NCBI RefSeq assembly: GCF_015058545.1
Contig: NZ_SVCB01000143.1
Coordinates: 1 to 5,963 of the forward strand
Direction: 5' to 3'
DNA length: 5,963 bases
Origin: Veillonella sp.
Lineage (GTDB): Bacteria > Bacillota > Negativicutes > Veillonellales > Veillonellaceae
Shown here: positions 1-5,963 of the stretch, one piece after another
How the letters are laid out: every line of letters starts with the position of its first letter
Numbering within the stretch: the stretch's first letter is position 1
The notes under the pieces: generated by a model
Seen by the model: only the letters and a program-made list of their open reading frames with translations
What the model was told of the DNA's origin: nothing
The model's database searches: none
Position numbers and translations under genes: made by a program

Positions 1-462
1 CGGATGCATCTTATTACCCGTGCCCATTGACGAAATACAAGGAATACCTAATTCCTGACAGTTTTCAATAATCGCCAATTTAGCCGTTACCATGTCAATC
101 GCATCGATAACAAAATCTACCTTAATGTCCTTGATAAAATCAGGATACGCTTCCTTGGTATATACGATATCGTAAGTATCTACCTGCATATCAGGTCGAA
201 TCGACAAAGCGCGCTCTTTCGCAACTTCAACTTTACGACGACCGATAGTTTCCTGCGTCGCAATAAGCTGACGGTTCAAATTACTCACCGTAACTTTATC
301 GCCGTCAATCAAAACTAAACGACCGATACCGGTACGCACTAATGCTTCCATGGCAAAACCGCCTACACCGCCGCAACCAAACAAGGCTACCGATTTAGTA
401 CCCAAATTTTCTAATTTTTCTTTTCCTACCAGCCATTCCAAGCGGGTAAACATGTGTTCCAT
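1..462 (-). CDS. tcdA: TcdA-like tRNA threonylcarbamoyladenosine dehydratase (ThiF/MoeB/HesA E1-like family), 3' end missing
   Basis: The first 154 residues are present; the gene runs off the left edge, and the family is usually about 230-270 residues. The ATG at 460-462 fits because GGGAGA (complement of 468-473) sits about 6 nt upstream; the in-frame ATG at 451-453 is too far from it. Visible E1-like features are the nucleotide-binding loop GCGGVGG (29-35), the acidic LIDGD (51-55) closing the ATP site, NLNRQ (61-65) and the GRRKVEV segment (74-80). VIDAID (118-123) with VTAK and the SSMGTGNK segment (144-151) are typical of TcdA/YgdL and less so of ThiF or MoeB. TcdA is known to use ATP to cyclise t6A at position 37 of ANN-decoding tRNAs, giving ct6A. 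Any catalytic cysteine or further C-terminal features are outside the window. MoeB/ThiF/HesA are the alternatives. It may be co-transcribed with the upstream glyoxalase, 130 nt away. Confidence 0.85.
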   Translation of the reverse strand, partial: MEHMFTRLEWLVGKEKLENLGTKSVALFGCGGVGGFAMEALVRTGIGRLVLIDGDKVTVSNLNRQLIATQETIGRRKVEVAKERALSIRPDMQVDTYDIVYTKEAYPDFIKDIKVDFVIDAIDMVTAKLAIIENCQELGIPCISSMGTGNKMHP

Positions 463-467
463 TCAAA

Positions 468-473
468 TCTCCC
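468..473 (-). promoter_or_regulatory. Ribosome binding site of tcdA
   Basis: The minus strand reads GGGAGA 5 to 6 nt before the ATG at 462. This spacing selects that ATG over the in-frame ATG nine bases downstream. Confidence 0.7.
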
Positions 474-498
474 ATCAATAATACACTTTTTACTGACT

Positions 499-512
499 GC
501 CACCGAAGTGAC
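499..512 (-). other. Small stem-loop with a cUUCGg tetraloop in the tcdA leader
   Basis: On the minus strand GTCAC-TTCG-GTGGC can fold into a 5-bp stem, one pair being G:U, capped by the very stable C(UUCG)G tetraloop. It lies about 37 nt upstream of the tcdA start. No T-run follows it, so it is not an intrinsic terminator. Its role, if any, is unknown; it could shape the mRNA leader or mark an RNA processing boundary. Confidence 0.35.
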
Positions 513-520
513 TACTACAA

Positions 521-539
521 GCTGCCGCTCTTAGGCAGC
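521..539 (-). other. GC-rich stem-loop between the glyoxalase gene and tcdA
   Basis: GCTGCC (521-526) and GGCAGC (534-539) form a perfect 6-bp stem around a 7-nt loop, about 53 nt after the glyoxalase stop codon. In the direction of transcription (minus) the stem is followed by TTGTAGTAG and not a T-run, so it is at best a poor intrinsic terminator and read-through into tcdA is likely. In the plus direction only four T's follow, after an AGCG spacer. It may be a weak attenuator or a 3'-end stabilising structure. Confidence 0.4.
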
Positions 540-555
540 AGCGTTTTAAAAACGA

Positions 556-603
556 CTATAATTTCAAATTAACGAGTCGCTATAATTCCAAATTAACGAG
601 TCG
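556..603. repeat. 24-bp tandem duplication spanning the glyoxalase stop codon
   Basis: Positions 556-579 and 580-603 are two adjacent 24-bp copies that differ only at 564 (T) versus 588 (C). The right copy carries the last two sense codons (ACT CGT), the TAA stop and part of the preceding Ala codon. The left copy repeats these in the same frame because 24 is a multiple of three, so a second in-frame TAA falls at 569-571. It looks like a recent replication-slippage or small tandem duplication event. Confidence 0.9.
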
Positions 604-964
604 CCGGAATTACTTCCAACCAATAACCATCCGGATCGGCAATAAAGTAAATGCCCATGTTAGGGTTTTCATATACAACACAACCCATTTCTTTGTGTTT
701 TTTGAAAGCCCCTTCATAATCATCAACAACGAATGCCAAATGGAATTCGTTATCACCTAAATTGTACGGACGGTCCCAATCACGCAACCATGTCAATTCC
801 AACTGATGATTACTGCTACCGTCTTCCAAATATACGATTTTAAAAGAACCGTCAGCCGGTTCAATGCGACGACCCGGTTTTAAGCCTAAAGCGTCTTCGT
901 AAAATTTAATGCTTTTATCTAAATCACGAACATTAAAATTATTATGTACCATTGTAAATTTCAT
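593..964 (-). CDS. gloA: Glyoxalase I-like protein (lactoylglutathione lyase family, VOC fold)
   Basis: This 123-residue protein is a complete single-domain VOC (vicinal oxygen chelate) protein, the usual size for short bacterial glyoxalase I. Two beta-alpha-beta modules are visible: an N-terminal HNNFNVRDLDKSIKFYEDAL half and a C-terminal HLAFVVDDYEGAFKKH half ending in DPDGYWLEV. The four expected metal ligands appear to be present: His7, Glu56, His75 and Glu117, matching His5/Glu56/His74/Glu122 of E. coli GloA. Glyoxalase I isomerises the hemithioacetal of methylglyoxal and a thiol to S-lactoyl-thiol in the cytoplasm. Anaerobic Bacillota often lack glutathione, so the thiol cofactor or substrate may differ. 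The ATG at 964 is chosen because AGAGGAG (complement of 974-980) sits 9 nt upstream; Met5 is the alternative start. The 3' end lies in a 24-bp tandem duplication. Family assignment is firm, exact substrate is not. Confidence 0.88.
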   Translation of the reverse strand: MKFTMVHNNFNVRDLDKSIKFYEDALGLKPGRRIEPADGSFKIVYLEDGSSNHQLELTWLRDWDRPYNLGDNEFHLAFVVDDYEGAFKKHKEMGCVVYENPNMGIYFIADPDGYWLEVIPATR

Positions 965-973
965 GTTTGTAAT

Positions 974-980
974 CTCCTCT
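974..980 (-). promoter_or_regulatory. Ribosome binding site of the glyoxalase gene
   Basis: The minus strand reads AGAGGAG nine bases before the ATG at 964, a strong Shine-Dalgarno sequence that supports this start over the internal Met5 codon. Confidence 0.8.
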
Positions 981-1053
981 CATCACATACAAAGTCATAG
1001 GAACTTATTTAATTTTCTATTTCAAAGTTTACTGCTCAAAATATTTAATACTG

Positions 1054-1064
1054 CTATTTAATAG
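1054..1064. repeat. Short AT-rich palindrome (CTATT-T-AATAG)
   Basis: This is a perfect 5+1+5 palindrome about 90 nt upstream of the glyoxalase start. It sits inside a looser dyad of ATACT (1048-1052) and AGTAT (1063-1067). It could be an operator half-site arrangement, but AT-rich sequence yields such palindromes often, so this is weak. Confidence 0.3.
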
Positions 1065-1085
1065 TATCATAAATCTCGATATATT

Positions 1086-1113
1086 GCTATATGATGAAGT
1101 AACAATATGACAA
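1086..1113 (-). promoter_or_regulatory. Candidate promoter for the glyoxalase gene (weak)
   Basis: On the minus strand TTGTCA (complement of 1108-1113) matches the -35 consensus at five of six bases. It is followed after 16 bases by TATAGC (complement of 1086-1091), four of six for the -10 box. An alternative -10, TATGAT (complement of 1066-1071), has no good -35 partner. The 211-nt gap after sbcC and its AT-rich character make an independent promoter plausible, but neither site is compelling. Confidence 0.25.
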
Positions 1114-1127
1114 ACTACTATATGATG
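1087..1127. repeat. Pair of 10-bp direct repeats, ctatatgatg, 31 bp apart
   Basis: Identical copies lie at 1087-1096 and 1118-1127 in the gap between sbcC and the glyoxalase gene. The 31-bp period is close to three helical turns, so both copies would face the same side of the DNA. They flank the candidate -35 element. They may be regulator binding sites or chance repeats in AT-rich DNA. Confidence 0.45.
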
Positions 1128-1175
1128 TATCGCTTTCAACACGCTTAGGGCTACACATTTTCTTCGCCCGTATAT

Positions 1176-4100
1176 TTATGGTACTAAAAAGTGAGCCGTA
1201 CTGCCCTTATTGGTAGCTTCCACTACCAGATGGACCGGTATGCGCCCCTTCAATTCAGGTACATGAGAAATAATACCAACCAAGCGTCCCGATTTTTGCA
1301 ATTCCACCAAGGTCTCCATGGCAATATCGAGCGTATCCGGATCCAAAGTCCCGAAACCTTCATCAATGAAAATCGTATCCAAGTGAATCCCACCGGCATA
1401 GGCTTGAATAATATCGGCTAAACCCATAGCCAACGACAAAGAAGCAAGGAAGGTTTCACCGCCGGACAAGGTATTAGCCGGCCGTTCATAACCCGTATAA
1501 GTATCAAGCACCGACAGATCAAGGCCACGATGACCGCGACTGACACTGTCCGCCTGAGCACGGCGCAATTCATAGCGCCCACGGCTCATCTGACGTAGCC
1601 GTACATTGGCGGCTACCACCACTTCTTCCAAAATAGCCCCCAGCACATAGCGTTCAAAGGTTACGCCTTTTTGCCCGGCATTGCCACCATTAGCAAGCTC
1701 ATAGAGATTATTAATAAACCCGAATTGTTCGGTTATCGCCGCATTATCAGCCACTAATTTACTGTATTCGGCTAAAACTTCCCGGAGATGACGAACCGTC
1801 TCCGCTGCCTTCGTTTCGTTGCGCACAGCGTTTTCATAGATAGCTGACGCTTCGTCCTTCATTTCTTTCGTTACGACCATGGACGGTTCTGCTAAAGACG
1901 CTAAATCATTGGAAGCCGCCGTCAGCAAAGTTTGCACTCGGTCCACTGCCGCATCATAATTCTTGACGGTTGTTACGAATTCCTGCTTGCGTGCCACCAT
2001 CGGCCGAAGATCCATCAACTCTGCTGCACTCAAATTCAATCGGTGAAGTTCCGCTTCAATCTCCTGCGCTTTAACCGTAGCCTCGTGCATCGTTTCCCGC
2101 TGCTGTTTTTCCAGATTTATAATCGTCGTTCCATTTGAGCTCTTGGCCTGTAAATAATCACGCTCCGCTTCTTCAAATTGAAGCTGTTCTTTTTCAAAAG
2201 CGGCGAGCCACGTCTCTTTAGCTTGTAATTCTTTTGCCCAAGAAACCTTATCTATCGCTTTTACCGCATCTTGATGAAGCGTCAAACCTTCCTGCTTACC
2301 CACGAGCTTCGTGCGCATATCCTGATAGCTTGTTTCTTTCTCTTTCAGTTCGGCACGAATAGTCTCGATCGTATTATTTAAAGCCGTAAGGGTATCACTC
2401 AATTGTGTAACTTTCTTCTCTTTTACGGCTAAGGCTTGACTGCGCTGATTCAGAATAGTTTTAACACTGTCCGCCTCTGCCAAGAACTCACAGGCAACCG
2501 TTGATTTTATATCTATATCGCCATGTTCAGCCAACCAGGCTGCTATAGCACTTTCACTTTCTTTGACCGCCTCATCGGCACGGGTCCATTGCTCGGCAGC
2601 CGCGCTCTGTCGTTCCGCCCGAGCGGATGATTCTTGTAACGCTTCACTATACACTTTTTCTGCGTTCGCCATGGCTTCTTCCGAGTATTCATCAGGCAAA
2701 ACAGCCTTGTGAGGATGTTCCGTAGATCCACAAACCGGACAGGCTTCATGGCCTTTCAAAGCGATTGCTAATCCCGCTGCCGCAAATTGCCGGCGCAGAT
2801 TTTCCTGATGCGCTCGCTCCATGAAAGCTAATTCTTCCTGCTGCTTAGCTTCTTCATAAGCATGACGAGTGTTAGCTGCTTGTACTTTGGCCGCTGCTCG
2901 CTCTTCTATTAACCGCGCTGCGTTTTCACCCAGTTGAACGGCCTTTAAAACAGCCTCACGTTCCTTCATGAGTTGACTCTGATTACCTAAAGCCTGCCGA
3001 AGTTCTGCTACACTCTTACTTGTCGTATCCGCTTCTTCCAGCTTAGTTTTTAAAAGTTCATTCGCCTCCTTTACAGCCTCTTTTGCATTTTCAACGTCTT
3101 CCACGAGCTGTTTTAATTCAGTCTGAAGTAACGTGATAGCATCAAAATGCGCTTTAATCTCGCCAGCCTTGTGAATATCCAAACGATAGGTTTCACTCAT
3201 AGGTTTACGCTCTGCCAAGGATGCCTTCGTAGCAGTTAGCGTCGCCCCGGTTTTCATGAGTGCCTCTTTGTCGGTCCGCGCAGCTATTAAATCATCGGCA
3301 AGCTGCTGTTTTTTAGCTTCTAATTTTGCCAGTTCTGTCTCTTTCTGAAAAATCGGCATCACTTGTTCCAAACGCTCTACAATTTGCCGCGATCCATTAA
3401 CAGATTCTGCTTGTTTCATCAAATCAGCGAGTTCCGCTTGTTTTTCATTAATGGTGGCGCCTAATGTTTGGCGTTTTTCCCCTAATTCATAGTCAGCCAA
3501 AATTTTTACCTGATTGGCTTGCGCCTCGGCTAAGATGCCCGCCGCTTTTGTCTGTTCCGCTTCGGCACGGCTTAATTTTTCACGCAAATCTGTTTCCGTC
3601 TTCACATCTTCTGTACTCAATAAATATCGTTGACGGTCCACCACCTCACGCGCCGATGCATATACTTTGTCATGCTCTTCCTTGAGCATGTCCTGCAAAC
3701 GGGCGTAAATTTCAGTGCGAAAGAGACTGTGCATCAGCGTTTCACGCTCTGAAGTAGGGGCTACCAGGAGTTTGCGAAATTCTCCTTGCGGCAGTAATAC
3801 GACTTGCAAAAACTGTTCCGCTCTAAAGCCCAATATCTCATGCACCTTTTCCTTAATGTCATTGGCGCGACTGCTGAACTCCTGCCATTCGCCGTCTTCT
3901 AAAACGGCTAATGATGCTACAGCAGCCTGCTCGCGAAAGCCTTCACCGCGGCGTTTCTTTACTTTTTGTTTCGGACACCGTTCAATCTTATATTGGCCGT
4001 CACCTACTGAAAAAGTAAAGGTAACTTTCGTTAATGTTTCAGGCGAAGCGTAATCACTGCGCATGCTCGTGCCGCTGCGCAAACCGCCACTGGATTCGCC

Positions 4101-4259
4101 GAACAGAGCATACACCATGGCATCTAAAATACTTGTTTTACCGGCTCCCGTCGGCCCCGTAATGAGGAATAAACTTTCTTCTTTCAAATCATCAAAGTCC
4201 AAGTGAACCGTTTCCGCATAAGGACCAAACGCCGTCATTGTTAAAGTTAAAGGTCTCAT
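1176..4259 (-). CDS. sbcC: SbcC, ATPase subunit of the SbcCD (Rad50/Mre11-type) nuclease
   Basis: The protein is 1027 residues, a normal SbcC length, and complete. The N-terminal ABC half has the Walker A GPTGAGKT (35-42) and the Q-loop LLPQGEF (Q158). Two long charged, Ala/Glu/Lys-rich coiled-coil arms (about 185-500 and 515-850) flank a zinc hook with Cys507-Pro-Val-Cys510. The C-terminal ABC half has the signature LSGGE (931-935), Walker B ending FIDE (D966, E967), D-loop TLD (971-973) and switch His999. Known role: ATP-driven conformational changes control the SbcD nuclease, the hook joins two SbcC molecules, and the complex opens hairpins and protein-blocked DNA ends in the cytoplasm. 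The ATG at 4259 is one base beyond the sbcD stop, with AAGGAGG (complement of 4266-4272) six bases upstream inside sbcD, so translation is probably coupled. All key motifs are intact. No clear terminator follows the gene. Confidence 0.97.
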   Translation of the reverse strand: MRPLTLTMTAFGPYAETVHLDFDDLKEESLFLITGPTGAGKTSILDAMVYALFGESSGGLRSGTSMRSDYASPETLTKVTFTFSVGDGQYKIERCPKQKVKKRRGEGFREQAAVASLAVLEDGEWQEFSSRANDIKEKVHEILGFRAEQFLQVVLLPQGEFRKLLVAPTSERETLMHSLFRTEIYARLQDMLKEEHDKVYASAREVVDRQRYLLSTEDVKTETDLREKLSRAEAEQTKAAGILAEAQANQVKILADYELGEKRQTLGATINEKQAELADLMKQAESVNGSRQIVERLEQVMPIFQKETELAKLEAKKQQLADDLIAARTDKEALMKTGATLTATKASLAERKPMSETYRLDIHKAGEIKAHFDAITLLQTELKQLVEDVENAKEAVKEANELLKTKLEEADTTSKSVAELRQALGNQSQLMKEREAVLKAVQLGENAARLIEERAAAKVQAANTRHAYEEAKQQEELAFMERAHQENLRRQFAAAGLAIALKGHEACPVCGSTEHPHKAVLPDEYSEEAMANAEKVYSEALQESSARAERQSAAAEQWTRADEAVKESESAIAAWLAEHGDIDIKSTVACEFLAEADSVKTILNQRSQALAVKEKKVTQLSDTLTALNNTIETIRAELKEKETSYQDMRTKLVGKQEGLTLHQDAVKAIDKVSWAKELQAKETWLAAFEKEQLQFEEAERDYLQAKSSNGTTIINLEKQQRETMHEATVKAQEIEAELHRLNLSAAELMDLRPMVARKQEFVTTVKNYDAAVDRVQTLLTAASNDLASLAEPSMVVTKEMKDEASAIYENAVRNETKAAETVRHLREVLAEYSKLVADNAAITEQFGFINNLYELANGGNAGQKGVTFERYVLGAILEEVVVAANVRLRQMSRGRYELRRAQADSVSRGHRGLDLSVLDTYTGYERPANTLSGGETFLASLSLAMGLADIIQAYAGGIHLDTIFIDEGFGTLDPDTLDIAMETLVELQKSGRLVGIISHVPELKGRIPVHLVVEATNKGSTAHFLVP

Positions 4260-4260
4260 G

Positions 4261-5442
4261 TCAGTCCTCCTTAATCAAACGTTCCCAAAGAGAGTTCATA
4301 AATTCCTTCTCCTCGTCACTTAACGGCTCATTACGAACAGCCAAAGCAAAATCTTCAAATAATTCACGCTCTGATAATTCTTTATAATTTACGCGATTGT
4401 CGGCAGTCATTTCCGCCTGCATACGGCCCGTAAGCTCCAAGGACATGGCGTATGGAAAAACGTCACGCAAGCGTGCCATGCCGTCGATAACCGGTTCCGT
4501 ATCTGCCAGTTCAACTTGTAAATACGTATCTTTGTAAGTTTCATGAAGTGCCGTATCTTGCAAAATATCATTAAAATTGCCTTTGACAATGGCTACATCA
4601 TGTAACGCTTCGATACCGACCTGTTCAATTTGGCAGTCACCCTTTGCATCCATATCAACAATGGTAAACGACTTATTATGATTCGCCTCATCAAAGGAAT
4701 ATTTTAATAGAGACCCGCTGTAGCGAATGTTATCGGCCCCCATGCGTTGTGGCCGGTGAATATGCCCCAGGGCCGTATAGTTAAACGGCGCAAATACGTC
4801 CACCCCCACATTAGCAGTACCGCCAATTACCAAAGGACGTTCCGATTCACTGGTAATACTGCCGGCTACCATAGTATGAGCCATGCCGACCGTACGCATT
4901 CCTTCCGGTACGAGGCTACGCAAATAATCGGCCCAAGCCGCATACGTTTCGCCATAGGCTACTGCCAGATTTTGCCACTCATCCAAACGATGTGCCGCCG
5001 GAACGGTTTCCAATAAATTGGTCAAAACTGTGCGCGGTTCCGTAAACGGCATAGGACAAAAAGCAATCTCGCCATGCCCATCTTCTAAATAAAGGGGCTC
5101 TAAACTGCGGTCCATCCGGCCCCACACATGAACGTGTGATTTAGAATACAAATCACGGCCCATGTCGAGACGCTCCGCACTATCATGATTGCCACCGATT
5201 ACCAGCGTCGGAATTTTATAGTCCAAGGCCAATTTAGTAATCACCATATCCCATAGTTCCACCGCTTCCACAGGCGGCACGGCGCGATCAAACACATCGC
5301 CCGCAATAACAATGGCATCTATCTTTTCGTCTTTCAGCATCTTAAAAAATTGGTGCTCCAGTACATAGGCCTGGTCATTCGTAAGATGGCGGGCATAAAA
5401 AATTCGGCCTAAATGCCAATCACCGGTGTGTAATATCCGCAT
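4261..5442 (-). CDS. sbcD: SbcD, Mre11-type nuclease subunit of SbcCD
   Basis: This 393-residue protein is a calcineurin-like metallophosphoesterase in its N-terminal part, with a C-terminal portion expected to bind SbcC. The two-metal active-site motifs are all present: DWH (D8, H10), GDVFD (D49), GNHD (84-87), MAHT (H189) and GHIH (226-229). The family role is Mn-dependent 3'-5' exonuclease and endonuclease cleavage of hairpins and blocked ends, with SbcC as the ATPase. The ATG at 5440-5442 is preferred: it gives the family's usual MRILHTxDWH start, and AGAGGG (complement of 5448-5453) lies five bases upstream. A longer reading from a TTG at 5457 would add five residues but would overlap that ribosome binding site. 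The stop codon TGA (4261-4263) is one base from the sbcC start. nfo lies 88 nt upstream in the same direction. Confidence 0.96.
   Translation of the reverse strand: MRILHTGDWHLGRIFYARHLTNDQAYVLEHQFFKMLKDEKIDAIVIAGDVFDRAVPPVEAVELWDMVITKLALDYKIPTLVIGGNHDSAERLDMGRDLYSKSHVHVWGRMDRSLEPLYLEDGHGEIAFCPMPFTEPRTVLTNLLETVPAAHRLDEWQNLAVAYGETYAAWADYLRSLVPEGMRTVGMAHTMVAGSITSESERPLVIGGTANVGVDVFAPFNYTALGHIHRPQRMGADNIRYSGSLLKYSFDEANHNKSFTIVDMDAKGDCQIEQVGIEALHDVAIVKGNFNDILQDTALHETYKDTYLQVELADTEPVIDGMARLRDVFPYAMSLELTGRMQAEMTADNRVNYKELSERELFEDFALAVRNEPLSDEEKEFMNSLWERLIKED
4266..4272 (-). promoter_or_regulatory. sbcC ribosome binding site inside the end of sbcD
   Basis: The minus strand reads AAGGAGG, a perfect Shine-Dalgarno, within the codons for the last Lys-Glu-Asp of SbcD and six bases before the sbcC ATG. 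The stop and start are separated by a single base, the usual arrangement for translational coupling of two subunits of one complex. Confidence 0.9.
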
Positions 5443-5447
5443 AGTAT

Positions 5448-5453
5448 CCCTCT
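5448..5453 (-). promoter_or_regulatory. sbcD ribosome binding site
   Basis: AGAGGG on the minus strand is five bases upstream of the ATG at 5442. It argues against the upstream TTG at 5457, which would place the ribosome binding site inside the coding region. Confidence 0.75.
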
Positions 5454-5477
5454 TCAAAACACGCTAAACACTGAATT

Positions 5478-5503
5478 TCTCTATAGGCTCCCTTTTATAG
5501 AGA
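5478..5503. repeat. Inverted repeat between nfo and sbcD, 8-bp perfect arms
   Basis: TCTCTATA (5478-5485) and TATAGAGA (5496-5503) are perfect inverted arms around a 10-bp centre. In the transcribed (minus) direction the stem is followed by AAATTC, without a T-run, and the arms are AT-rich, so it is not a normal intrinsic terminator for nfo. In the plus direction four T's follow. It lies about 35 nt upstream of the sbcD start, and one arm contains TATAGA, which could be a -10 box although no good -35 is seen. An operator or an mRNA hairpin is possible. It does not match the Gram-positive LexA box (GAAC-N4-GTTC). Confidence 0.6.
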
Positions 5504-5530
5504 TTTTGAAAAACCTAAGTAGCTCATACC

Positions 5531-5963
5531 TTACGCTTCTTTATAAACGCTGCGCAACAAGGCAATTTCCTTCGCATAGCCATCCAATTCATTCGGCGTT
5601 TCCAAATAGAATGGTAAATTGCGCAATGCCGGATGATTGATTACCTTCGTAATAGCCTCCAAACCGATATGACCTTCGCCGATTTTTTCATGACGGTCTT
5701 TATGAGCACCCCGCGGGTTTTTAGAATCATTCAAATGAATGGCATGTAAACGGTCGAGGCCGACGATTTTGTCAAAAGACTCCATAACACCATCCAAGTC
5801 GCCGATAATATCATAATCACCTTCGTGAATATGGCAGGTATCCATGCAGACACCAATGTACTCTTTTAACTTCACGCCATCAATAATACGGGCAATTTCT
5901 TCAAAGGTGCGGCCCACTTCAGTCCCTTTGCCGGCCATAGTTTCCAACAATACGGTAGTGTGC
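5531..5963 (-). CDS. nfo: Endonuclease IV (AP endonuclease Nfo), C-terminal half
   Basis: The reading frame is open to the right edge, so the true start lies outside; about 143 of the usual 280 or so residues are visible. The apparent start at 5950 is a TTG leucine codon inside the gene, within HTTVLLETMAGKGTEVG. Recognisable zinc-binding family motifs in order are the Glu of LLETMAG (like Glu145 of E. coli Nfo), the Asp and His of CMDTCH (like Asp179/His182), the His of HLNDSK (like His216), DRH (like Asp229/His231) and the Glu of YLET (like Glu261). The GEGHIG segment is also typical. Endonuclease IV is a tri-zinc TIM-barrel enzyme that cuts 5' of abasic sites and removes blocked 3' ends in base excision repair. 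It precedes sbcDC on the same strand with an 88-nt gap and may share a transcript with it. Confidence 0.96.
   Translation of the reverse strand, partial: HTTVLLETMAGKGTEVGRTFEEIARIIDGVKLKEYIGVCMDTCHIHEGDYDIIGDLDGVMESFDKIVGLDRLHAIHLNDSKNPRGAHKDRHEKIGEGHIGLEAITKVINHPALRNLPFYLETPNELDGYAKEIALLRSVYKEA

Noticed and set aside
542..554. Palindrome cgtttt-a-aaaacg after the glyoxalase gene
   Set aside because: It is AT-rich and too short to form a stable hairpin, and its T's come from the arm itself and not from a following tract.
1151..1170. Possible sbcC terminator: GGGC (1148-1151) pairing with GCCC (1166-1169)
   Set aside because: Only four base pairs, a loop of about 14 bases and no T-run on the minus strand; not enough to call a terminator.
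1191..4053. Several open frames on the plus strand opposite sbcC (for example 1191-1421, 1932-2138, 3464-3685, 3715-4053) and a minus-strand out-of-frame one at 2543-2749
   Set aside because: They are antisense or out-of-frame shadows of a clearly coding sbcC, have low-complexity or unrecognisable translations, and show no convincing ribosome binding sites or domain motifs.
4407..5016. Open frames overlapping sbcD at 4407-4589 (minus, other frame) and 4747-5016 (plus)
   Set aside because: sbcD carries every family motif in its own frame through this stretch; the alternatives resemble no known protein.
5531..5950. A short self-contained gene starting at 5950
   Set aside because: The apparent start is a TTG leucine codon inside the conserved LLETMAG motif, and the frame continues open to the window edge, so this is the 3' part of nfo and not a small gene.
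1..5963. A novel defence or mobile system in this window
   Set aside because: All five genes belong to well-known housekeeping families. I saw no transposase, integrase, toxin-antitoxin pair, CRISPR repeats or phage gene, and no sharp change in composition. SbcC and SbcD are intact and typical, not a divergent defence-type SMC/nuclease pair.

Overview
This window looks like ordinary bacterial chromosome. All five genes lie on the minus strand, so transcription runs from the right edge to the left: nfo (partial) > sbcD > sbcC > a glyoxalase I-like gene > tcdA (partial). The genes have strong AGGAGG-type ribosome binding sites and short gaps, and the base composition is moderately AT-rich. Protein style and Shine-Dalgarno strength suggest a Bacillota-type anaerobe. 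A Veillonella/Dialister/Megasphaera-like member of the Negativicutes is my best guess, but it rests on recollection of family sequences and not on a search.

Layout, right to left. Positions 5531-5963 hold the C-terminal half of endonuclease IV (AP endonuclease Nfo); its start lies outside the window. After an 88-nt gap with a perfect 8-bp inverted repeat come sbcD (4261-5442) and sbcC (1176-4259). They are one base apart, and the sbcC ribosome binding site lies inside the last codons of sbcD. A 211-nt AT-rich gap (965-1175) with repeated motifs and a weak promoter candidate precedes a small VOC-fold glyoxalase (593-964). A 24-bp tandem duplication covers the stop codon of that gene. A 130-nt gap with small stem-loops leads to the N-terminal two thirds or so of a TcdA-like E1-family enzyme (1-462), cut by the left edge.

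How the genes fit together: SbcC-SbcD is the bacterial Rad50-Mre11 complex, which opens hairpins and blocked DNA ends. Nfo cuts at abasic sites and trims blocked 3' ends. The right half is therefore a DNA end-processing and repair group. The glyoxalase (methylglyoxal-type detoxification) and TcdA (cyclisation of the tRNA modification t6A to ct6A) are housekeeping genes with no obvious functional tie beyond co-orientation. I see no mobile element, CRISPR array, tRNA, rRNA or phage gene, and no convincing undescribed system. The points worth a second look are small: the stop-codon duplication, the intergenic repeats and inverted repeats, and the start site of sbcD.
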